Source of the DNA: Chrysomallon squamiferum | Lineage: Eukaryota > Mollusca > Gastropoda > Neomphalida > Peltospiridae | Assembly (NCBI GenBank): GCA_012295275.1 | Contig: CM022671.1 | Coordinates: 3,177,565 to 3,241,564, forward strand | DNA length: 64,000 nucleotides | Direction of reading: 5' to 3' | Shown: in pieces, positions 53,401 through 62,784 of the stretch | How the letters are laid out: every line of letters starts with the position of its first letter | Position numbering within the stretch: the first letter of the stretch is position 1 | Notes under the pieces: generated by a model | What the model saw: the letters and a program-made list of their open reading frames with translations, nothing else | The model's database searches: none | Told to the model about the DNA's origin: nothing | Made by a program: the position numbers and the translations under genes

Positions 53401-56400
53401 ACCTGAAGAAAGATCTCTGATGTTATTATCCTTACCCAACATGGCCAATCCTTTGAATGATTTATTTTTGATACAGTCTAAAGAATTATCATTGCTGTCA
53501 CTATCACTACTCAGCATGGACAAACCTCCAAATGACCTGTGGCCAGATTTGTTGTCCAGTTCTTTCCCGTCAGGTGAAGAATCATCACTGGTTTCACTGT
53601 CACTGCTCAGTATGGATAAACCTTTAAACTCTGGAACACTTCGCTCATCTTGTTCACTACTGTCTGAACTTTCCATTGAATTTTTATCTTTAACATTACT
53701 CGAACTATTAAAACCAGATGAAAATGAATTGTTATTATCAGCAGATGAAAAAGTTGTCAAACTAGCTATATCATTTTTAATAATAAAAGTTTTTGAACAT
53801 TTCATTTGTTTACTTGATAAAGAATCATGCCCATTACTGTTTTTTCTCTTTGAACTTTCTGACATTTTTCCTTTTAATACTGTTTTAGCATTTCTGTGAT
53901 CTTCCAGTGTATCAGATTCCTCTGTATCTGATTCATCAGTCAAACCAGATGAATCGGAACTATATTTATTTTTCTTGCTGAAATTTTCTGAACCTCTTTT
54001 ATTTGATTTAGAGTCTATGGTCTTTTTAAAAGATTCCGATATCTTGGCTGGAGAATTCTGGGTAATTTGTTTACTTGAGTTGTTATAACTGGTAGTGCTC
54101 GTGTCAATGTCATTAAACATGGTTGATGACACAGGTGAGACATGTTTTGAGTAGGTTTTGTTTTTAGGAAGTTTACTTGCAATAATTTCATCAGTGTCTG
54201 CAGAACCTGCTGTATCATCATCATCATCATCATCATGGACATCATCTCCACTTTTACAAGATGACTTTACAATTTCAAATTCATCTGAATCTGAATCATT
54301 ATCAACTCCATTTTGTGACTGTTCAAATTTTCTGTCATAAAACTTCTTTAAAATTAAATAATTGTCATCATTAGTATGTTTCCTTTTTTTGGCACCCATG
54401 AGGATTCAAAATTTCCCTTTTGTTTCTTTGTTACTTCACTGTCAGTGTGATTTATCTCCCATGTGAGATTAGCTGGACTGACATCAACAATGTCACTGTC
54501 CTTCAGTTTCTTCAGGTTGTGACAAAGTTTTGATGGATCAGCAGTAACAACCTAGCAGAAAATATCAAATCAGTTTATCAATAAAATTTGAAACAAAAAT
54601 ATTTGTAAATGTTTAAGACAAGATAATATACTTTTAACAATCAAAACAATATTATGTGTCTGCTTAGTGAGGAGTTAAAATCATTAAATATTTGACCTTC
54701 TGCACAATTCTTGGTGTCAGCATCTACTAAGAAGTAGCTTTATCTCAGTCATCTTCTAAAAGGTTAATTTTTCTGACACATTAAATTGTTCTTCAGCTGA
54801 CTTCTGCACCTATCAAAAATTAACAAAATTACACAATGTTTACTTAACAATAGGAATAATTTTTTATCAAACCTTTTGTGTGCCAGACTTCTTTAAATGA
54901 AGTATAGGAAGAATTCGACCGTATTTCCCTACAACCCAATCCTGAAATTTAAAAACAAGTATTATTATTTGATTCTACAAAATACATTCATTGTCTAAAT
55001 TTCAGTTTGTTAGAATAAAATCAAAATAAAGATAGTGAAAAAACAAAATAATGAATTTATTATTTTCAAAATAAATAAATTAAAAAGTAACTTCTTTAAC
55101 TAGTTCATATTAAGAACACCAATAAGATATTAAGAACATCTGAACTCAAAATCACAAAGTTAATATATTATCCTACAAAAGAAAGCTTTCATTAACATAT
55201 TTGACAGAATAACTATCCTGGACTGTACATATGATTAAAATACATTTGCACATTTCCTCTGGTCAGTAAGTATAAGTGTTTGAAGAAATTCTGGATTCAA
55301 AATATTTCCAACTGGTGTAACTGTTTGACATGGTCACTCAAATTTACCATTTTAACTAAATTATTATTGGCAAAGGTTTTAAACTAAGCTGTACAATATT
55401 AACATTAAACTTACTTTTTCTCCAGGTATTGGTGTACCTGGCACTGCTCCTCTCATCTCAAAAGTGTTGGGATTTGGCAGATTTTCTAAAGGGTTATGGA
55501 GATGCGAGTTCTTTGTGGTTTGTAGAGATGAATCGTCATTTTCTTTCTGCTGCTGTTCTTCTTTTAACCTGAATATCAGTAAATACTCTAGACTGATTAA
55601 ATAAATTAAATTGCAGCACACTGATCATATCAACATACAATCAGAAATGTTATCACATTTTAACATTTCAGACATTTTTGTAAAGAATTTTAAAAGTTCA
55701 TTACATAGACACAAACTGACTAACATGACGTCTTCATTATTGTATGAAACAGAATTGACGAAACATGACAAAACATTGTAAAAAAAAGAAGCAGTATGAT
55801 TGTTATACTATTATAAATTATAAATATGAAAGAACTTCTTCTTTAAAAACTATACTCAGTATGTTACTTTTCAAGAAAACTTGGTTTTGCCAGTTCCAAC
55901 TTCAGTTCATATCCCTTCCATTTTGTGTGATTAAAAGTACTCATACCTGAAATATATTTTTAAAATAAATAAATTATATTTACATGTGAAACAGAGAATT
56001 ATTTGTTACACTTCTATACTACAGAAAAGTAAATTATTTAACATAGTGAACAAATGAATATTTACTTTAATCACACCTCAGAAAACTTTTTGATGTCAGT
56101 TTTATCATCTGACAAGAATTTAGGAGAAAGGTACACAGAGCTTAGTCTTATTGTTTAATGAAACAGGAGACATCCTTATAATCACATCAAAGAAATTCAA
56201 AACATACATTTCTTCCAGTTTGCTTCAGTGGACAGGAAATCAATATATGCAAATGTTTTCTCTGGAGCACCTAAAAATAAAATATACTATCAACCATATT
56301 TTTCCATTTTAAATTAATTAAAACCATTACAAAAAACAATTTTCATTAATCCCATTATAACAGCACTTAAAACAGATGTCCATTTTAATTATAAAAGAAT

Positions 56401-56401
56401 A

Positions 56402-56488
<87 letters not shown>

Positions 56489-56662
56489 AGGTAGTTGATT
56501 GTTGTTGGTTTTTTTACCATTTTCATTCTTTCTAACTTTTATTTCAACACTGGAAACTTCTCCAAATTTTGAAAACTTATCAGTAAGATCACTGACTGTT
56601 ATGGTGGGGAAAAGTCCTCCAACATGCACTCGTCGTTTCTGAATTTCTGTCACTTCACCCAT
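47255..56662 (-). CDS. NOL8: Nucleolar protein 8 (NOL8), RRM protein
   Basis: Sixteen coding exons: 56518-56662, 56208-56270, 55868-55946, 55415-55568, 54873-54941, 52486-54551, 52222-52332, 51728-51838, 51273-51360, 50760-50880, 50453-50557, 49546-49745, 49051-49135, 48331-48434, 47580-47662, 47255-47323. With one base restored in exon 6 they give 1217 aa (human about 1167). Conserved NOL8 segments are clear: N-terminal RRM, AVPGTPIPGEKDWVVGKYGR, ADPSKLCHNLKKL, an acidic Ser-rich middle, RFHLKQQFEGKSGGKLLALQ, IASIRFDPTREDHSQFE and the FFFTADDERL C-terminus followed by a basic RHKRALRRLQTK tail. NOL8 is nucleolar and linked to ribosome biogenesis and cell growth. CENPP lies head to head 2 kb upstream, as in human. 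Confidence 0.95.
52486..54551 (-). other. NOL8 exon 6: long acidic, serine-rich exon with an internal frame break
   Basis: At 2066 nt it encodes most of the disordered middle of NOL8: Asp/Ser clusters, casein-kinase-2-like sites and Lys blocks. It opens with VVTADPSKLCHNLKKLKDSD (family-conserved) in one frame, which continues to about 54392. The rest, from KKRKHTNDDNYLILKKF onward, is in the next frame. Both neighbouring junctions are phase 0, so the exon should be a multiple of three; it is one base short. The break falls at a run of seven T (54384-54390; seven A on the coding strand). Three copies of an FKGLxxL motif occur around residues 479, 511 and 536. Confidence 0.9.
55868..56662 (-). 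other. NOL8 RRM domain (exons 1-3)
   Basis: RNP2 is RVHVGGL (aa 11-17) and RNP1 is KTFAYIDF in exon 2. The loop between them is shorter than in human. Exon 3 finishes the fold (TKWKGYELKLELAKPSFLE, like the TKWKGG...QLAKESFL of human NOL8). The start ATG at 56662 has no in-frame coding upstream, and an acceptor-like TTTTAG or TTTCAG lies 25-35 nt before it, so a non-coding first exon is likely. Intron 1 carries the GA microsatellite. Confidence 0.92.
56406..56484. repeat. (GA)n microsatellite in NOL8 intron 1
   Basis: About 79 bp of GA dinucleotides 30 nt from the exon-1 donor. Transcribed as CU repeats, a possible polypyrimidine-binding tract. Confidence 0.95.
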
Positions 56663-58722
56663 GGCTGATCATAAGTCAAGAAATGCTAAAATTATCTGAA
56701 AATTTATATTATCAAGATTATTCTATTTATTTGTACACAGTAAAAACTACAAAATTGTAATATGACACTGTAATCACTTTATTAAATTGTGAAATGTTTG
56801 TTATGAAACATTCTATTAATTTCTATACACTATATAGTTACACAGTTTACGACAGCTTGAACATTTATAATTTTATTAATATTTGAATATATAAAAAAAT
56901 AATAATAACAATACAATTTGATTGATTTAGCCAATATAAAAAATCAAAAATCAATTACATTCGATTTAAAACGTGATAAATTGATAAATTTTATGAATTA
57001 AATATAATATTATCGTTCACCATAATTTATCATAACATTATATTATAAAATATAAATCATTAAATGATAATTCATTATTAATAGTATTAATTCATTGATC
57101 AATGACTGGGACTAAAGTATGTATTATTAATTTTACTTTCTTAAGTTTAACGTTTTGAAGACTGTTACTCAACTTAGTGTTAAAGGACTTAATGAAGTTA
57201 AATATAATCATAATGTTTATCATAATATCATTTATCATTTTATGATAATCATAATGTTATTAATAATATTATGATAATCATAATCATAATGTTATTAATA
57301 ATATTATGATATATTATTAATAATGATAACAGAAATATGACTTAGTGAATAACTGACATTCGTTCAGCTCTACCTAGTGATTTTCAAACTGCATTATAAT
57401 ATCATTTTCCGAACATGACAACTTTTCATTTTAGTATTTAACAGCTTTCATGAAACTACCACACGTGTTATAAGAAAACAGGAAGTTTTCGAAATAAATA
57501 GTTATTTAATTTCCTCCAATGTATGAGGAGCATTGATAAAGAACACTTAAAATAGGACGAGGTATTCGAATATTATTCCGTCAACTTTGGCGGTTAATGA
57601 AAATAAAGCTTAATAAATATCCTGCGTTTAACTGGATAATGTTATTGCAACAAAATCAACACTTCAAATTAAGTATATTATGACTGAAGATGAAACAACT
57701 ATGTACTAGGCGCCTTTGTTAGTAGCTCAGACCATGAGATCATCAGAGATGTGGTGCATTACGATTAACTTATTAAGATGATTCGACCATTTTAACCGAC
57801 ATCTGCTTGAGTTGAATTTGTTGTCGATCGCAGGTATTTTAACAAGCTAATTGATCCTATTAATGGCGCAATATTAATAATTTTGTATATCCCTTTGTGG
57901 ATCATAAGTTAATCATTTTGTTTTGTAAAAAGATGAGGGTGCTCTTCTGTAAAATGGAATTTAAACATAAACTAAAGCGTTTTGGCGGGGCATTTTAAGA
58001 AATTATAAAGTAAATATAATCATTTTATATATTTATAATTTAATAATTTGAGCTGTATAATTGTTCTGTTTTTTATTAAAATAAAGCGAGTATTTGAATA
58101 ACTTGCTTTCATTTATCATTTTTTTACGCATCTCCAAAAGATTTATCTTAGACTTAAGATATTGAATTGATCTGACAGTTTCTCTGCTGTCACAGTGTCA
58201 GTGTACTGAGTGACTTAGAATACCGATCGTGCATTTGAACTAGTTAAAAATATATTCATGTGCATTTTTTTTTTTTTTTCTTTCTGTTATTATTATTATT
58301 ATTATTATTTAATTGTTTATTTATAATATTTATTTATGTTTGACATTCATTGACACAGCGTTGTTATTTTGATTTCTGAAGATATTGCCAGTGACATTAA
58401 TACGAATTTATTGTAATTGGACAAATACCGTCACAAATTATGTCAGAAAATACATCTAATCAGAGGATTTCATTATTTAGGTATTACTACAGCTAATATG
58501 TATATAATTCTGTAGGGAAAACAAATATTATAATTAACATTTAATTATACTGGGTTTGTTGTAATACATTATTTACAAACTTCTGTGTTACAAAACTGAA
58601 ATACCATTTAGTTATCATTTTAAAACATTGCTGTATGCTTTGTTTCATTTTATTTATTTTTATCTTATTATTTTTTTTTGAGATATGTAAGGTTGATAGA
58701 GAGTAACCGACATAAAACAAAA
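56663..58722. promoter_or_regulatory. Shared upstream region of divergent NOL8 and CENPP
   Basis: About 2 kb between the two start codons. Two E2F-like sites are present: TTTGGCGG at 57586-57593 and TTTTGGCGGGG at 57980-57990. A plus-strand segment ending TCGATCGCAG with a GTATTT donor at 57834 looks like a non-coding first exon of CENPP. AT-rich palindromic tandem sequence (variants of AATGTTATTAATAATATTATG) fills 57200-57320. CENPP exon 2 would follow the TTTTTTTTTGAG acceptor near 58682. E2F control would suit a kinetochore gene; binding is inferred from motif alone. Confidence 0.5.
57200..57320. repeat. AT-rich palindromic tandem repeat
   Basis: AATCATAATGTTATTAATAA recurs with its own inverted form (TTATTAATAATATTATGAT), giving overlapping cruciform potential between NOL8 and CENPP. 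Confidence 0.7.
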
Positions 58723-61381
58723 ATGGAGAACACTAACATTGATGAACTGAAGGAAAAGTGCCAGAAACAGATTTCTGTGTTAGAAAGTGAAATAGAAGAA
58801 CTTGAACAACAACTAAATCATTGTGAACATGCAGCTTTAGGCAAAACAAACCTTGACGCTGAACTCATGAAGTCTGTGTAATCCTTTTTTATTATTTTCC
58901 AAATTTCTTATTTTTAGATTGTCAGAATTTAGTGTCTTCTTTTAATTTTCCATGCTAGGTTTTCGTGTTTCATTCTTTAATTTTAATATATTTCAATAAT
59001 AAGTTTATAAAATGTAGTCCTGTTTTCATCATGATTTCTTTATTTTTATTTTTAAAAAGAAAAGAAAGAAAAACATCAACCTTTGGAGATAGCTAAAAAC
59101 AAAAATTCTGTATTCATAAATACGTAGCAATTTATGCATGACGTTTCTTTTTATTTTTTTATATAAATGATAAAATATCAGTAAGAAGTGATGTGTTTTT
59201 TCAGAAACTCAGAGGTTATATCCAGGTTAGCCAATGAGAAGTCAGCAGATGAAGTGAAAAATGAAATAGAGGCAATACAAGAAAAGGTTGGTGCAAATTT
59301 ATGTGAAGTATACCAATGGAATAAGAACAAATAACATAAAACATTTTACTTACATTTCCAAATGATTGTTTTTTGTTTGTATTTTAGAATCTAATTTTTA
59401 TTTTTGATAATGTATGATAATAAATAACTAGATTATGTGTTTCTTTTTTTCCTTCATTTAATGTTTTTTTTAATAATTTTTATGTTGTTAATTTTTGCAC
59501 AGAGAAATTTACAAAAAGACCTGATAGACTGAGGATGCAATATTTTGAATGAGTTAATTTACAGTTCTTTTTACATTTCTGTTGGTACTTTTAGCATTGA
59601 GGAATCATCTCAAGCTTATTATTTTATCTTTCGAATAAACTAGTTGCTTGAAATAGAGTGTCTTGGAAGTGTACAAAGCATATAAATTTGCGCTATAAAT
59701 GATAATAATAATAAGGTGAAAATTGTAATTTGTGAAATGTCATATGACCATCTGACCAGATTGAAGGAATAGAAACATTATAACTGATCTGGTTTTTTTA
59801 TATATTTTGTTTAGGTGACCAAGAAGTAATTTATACCAATTTTTTTTTAGAAGTACTTACATTTAAAAAAAAAAGATATAAATATTAATTAATCTGATTG
59901 AAGTTGTGAAATGAAAAGACACAAGTTATGTGTGTGTATTTTATTTTTTATTTTTTAATTACAGATTGCATTAATGGCAGAAATAACTGGTGTTGTTGTT
60001 AATGAAGCAAACTGGAAAATTATTTCAGAAGGTAACTTAATAATTTGAACAAAAACATCATTATTTTTATATAATTAAAACCAAATTAACTTTTCTTTCT
60101 TCCATTTTGTTTATTAGTCAGATCAAATAGTGAAAGATAACGAATGCAATATATAAAATTTATTACAAAAATTGGTTTTAAATATCAGTTTTGTTATTCC
60201 ATTATGATAATACTGGAGAAGAAACTTACAGTCATCACAAATAGTCTATTTTTACTGATTACCAAGTAGTGGTCTTGTTCATGCACTTTTCCATACATGT
60301 ATCATGACATAAGTGGACAGTGGCTGGAATTAAAACTTGTCTGATAGATAATGTGTGTGTGTTTGTGTATTTGTGTGAAGAAACTTACAATCATCACAAA
60401 TAGTCTATTTTTACTGATTACCAAGTAGTGGTCTTGTTCATGCACTTTTCTATATGTATTATGATATAAGTGGACAGTGGCTGGAATTAAAACATGTCTG
60501 ATAGGCATAGTGTGTGTGTTTGTCTGCATTTGTCTGCATGTGTGTGTTTGCATTTGTGAGTGTGTGACAAAACTAAACACAAAGATTTCAATATGTAGAA
60601 AATATGTAATGGACTGTTTTACTGTTTAGAGGGATCTGTTATTATAAGACAACACACAGTTGAAGGTTCTTTGTACACAACTCCATTCATTCTGCAGTTC
60701 ACAGTTAAAGAAGACTTTGTAAGTCCTTTTTTTTTAACCCCATATTTAAAGTCTTTATTTTAATTAATAGTTGTCTTCCCCTTGCTCAGTAGGCCATTGT
60801 TTGTGGTTCACTATGTGTTTTTATATAAAAATGATAAGTATATTAATGATGAAAATACTGCTGATTTGATGAACTAAAAGTTAGGTGTAAAACATTTTAT
60901 GATCTGAAAGATACATAAAAGATACATAAAAATAAACTAGTTTCTGTTTTACCAGTAAAATGCTTTTTATTATTCTATAATTTAAAATCTTAATGACCAG
61001 ATAATTAAAGGTTTGTTATAAAACTGTTTTTAAACTTTGAGGTAGAGACATCTAAAGAAACATGTTAACGCTACATAAATCCATAATTTCCCTTGTTTCT
61101 GTTGTAGAAATCATACAGTCAATTTTGTCTGTTGACAATTATGTGTTAAATTAATATTTAAAAAATGTTTGTGATACAAAGGCATCCAGTGACAGTGCAC
61201 CTGAACTTTCAGAACTGGTGTGCATGATTGATGACAATGTGGTGAAGTTTCTTGAAAGTCATCTTGACAGGTTTTTATTGTTCTGTATTTTGATCCCTGA
61301 CAATATTAAAATCTGTTTGTACAATATTAATTTCAAATCAGTTATTTTCATAAAGCATTTACTTTAAAATCTTAGAGATAC

Positions 61382-61413
<32 letters not shown>

Positions 61414-62784
61414 TACAGACCGAACCTTAGAGAGACTAAAATGGCTTTTAAAATAAATGTAAAATAATTTATGATTTAACAAATAGGTTTGACTTTTATA
61501 TTGTAGTAATTAAAATGCAATTAAATTGTAGAAAACTAATTCATGTTGGTGTTTTATTATTATTGACAAAGAGTTCATCAGAATAAACAAACACACACAT
61601 GCATATTTAGAATATATAGGTTCACTAAATACTAATCAGTCAGTATTCCATAAGATATTTCAGCTATCTTCTCTCATATAAGATTACAATACTCCTATAT
61701 GAATACAGTAAACATATATTCCATTCACTTACTTTTGTACAGGATAGTTGAAGACACAGAAATACAAGGCTTCTTTATAATAATGACTTCTTACATGGAA
61801 TGGTTTGCTGAGAAGGAGAAGATATTTCAAAGTTTGATTGACAAATATCCTACCATTGTCAAAAGAGAGGGAGATCTGAAGAATGTACTTAAAATACAAA
61901 ATGAAGGAAAATGCAGGTTTGCAGTGTTTTTGCTGAAGTAATGTTATTAATTTATTTATTTTTATATATATATATTTTTTTTTTTCTTTCAGTCTGTCTG
62001 TCTTAAACAAAATTATAAATTTCTGTTGTTTCCAACCTTGTATTCTCCAGCAGTTGCAGAAATATGGTAAATTTGAATTAAAGAAATACATTCAGATTAT
62101 ATAATCTGTGTTTTGGATTAACAAACGTGTTTATTTTTGTGTATAAAACAGTCTCATCTTAATATTACATTTCTTTTCAGTCCAGCATTCATTTTAACAT
62201 GGGGTGTGAAGATCAGTTCCTGTTTCACAGTTGAAAGAAATGTCACTTTGACTGTTAAAGCCACCGATCAAAGTAAGTTTATAAATTATTATATCCTAAA
62301 TTGGTCAAATTTCTATTACTAGATAAATTAAAAAATTAAAAAAAAAAAAAAATGTTTTTGTTTTTTTTGTTATTTTAGTTTATACACCCAGTTGGTTTTC
62401 AGATTGAAAAAAATATGTTCTAATTTTAAGATCATTATTTGAATTTTATCACTGTATTTCAGTTAGCCAATTAAATATGAATGTGAGAAAATATTATCTA
62501 TTGTGTTTAGAAAATAAAGTATGTGAAATGTTAGTGTGTTAATAGGAATATCAGAATATACACTGATATGTAGTGTGTTAATAGGAATATCAGAATATAC
62601 ACTGATATGTAGTGTGTTAATAGGAATATCAGAAAATGTACTGATATGTTGTGTGTTTTCAGTGATAGAGCTGGATAAAGACAAGACTCTGGCCTCTGCT
62701 CCTGACATGTTTGATTTGATGGTGACTAAACTTGGAATTGAAAAAGCTGTACGAAACTTGGTGCTGCTTGTCCTTGGTTTTTGA
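58723..62784 (+). CDS. CENPP: Centromere protein P (CENP-P)
   Basis: Eight coding exons: 58723-58877, 59205-59286, 59965-60031, 60630-60718, 61182-61270, 61743-61916, 62181-62272, 62663-62784. They total 870 nt, all in phase, giving 289 aa; human CENP-P is 288 aa. CENP-P pairs with CENP-O through RWD folds in the CENP-OPQUR subcomplex of the constitutive centromere network. The N-terminus is a coiled coil (IDELKEKCQKQISVLESEIE onward). Family landmarks as I recall them from human: EIEAIQEKIALMAEITGV, LSELVCMIDDNVVKFL, the core MTSYMEWFAEKEKIFQSL (human FFVEWFEYRKRTFKHL), KYP, FILTWGVKI and ELDKDKTLASAPDMF (human ELDKNRAIETAPLSF). The ATG in AAAATGGAG is the first in frame after an acceptor-like site. 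Last intron carries a 39-bp minisatellite. Confidence 0.93.
60217..60530. repeat. 158-bp tandem duplication in a CENPP intron
   Basis: The block starting GAAGAAACTTACA at about 60219 recurs at about 60377 with a handful of substitutions, including CAAGTAGTGGTCTTGTTCAT and GGACAGTGGCTGGAATTAAA. Both end in a TGTGTGTTTG tract. Two copies only, in the intron between exons 3 and 4. Confidence 0.9.
61387..61414. repeat. A run and (TA)n in a CENPP intron
   Basis: Short A homopolymer followed by TA dinucleotides, between exons 5 and 6. Confidence 0.8.
62532..62662. repeat. 39-bp minisatellite ending at the CENPP exon-8 acceptor
   Basis: Units start at 62532, 62571, 62610 and 62649, exactly 39 bp apart. 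Each begins TAGTGTGTTAATAGGAATAT and ends CTGATATG. The fourth is cut short by the real polypyrimidine tract and acceptor (GTGTGTTTTCAG at 62651-62662), so the acceptor is built from a repeat-unit start. Confidence 0.93.

Noticed and set aside
53339-53899. A 186-codon open frame on the plus strand opposite NOL8 exon 6
   Set aside because: It is antisense to a long, low-complexity Ser/Asp-rich coding exon, whose complement is naturally free of stops. The Leu/Ser-rich product has no domain, and NOL8 homology on the other strand is clear.
54397-54399. ATG at 54399 as a separate NOL8-like start
   Set aside because: Homologous NOL8 sequence (VVTADPSKLCHNLKK) lies upstream in the same exon, and five further exons join to it in phase. 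The ATG is only an artefact of the one-base frame break.
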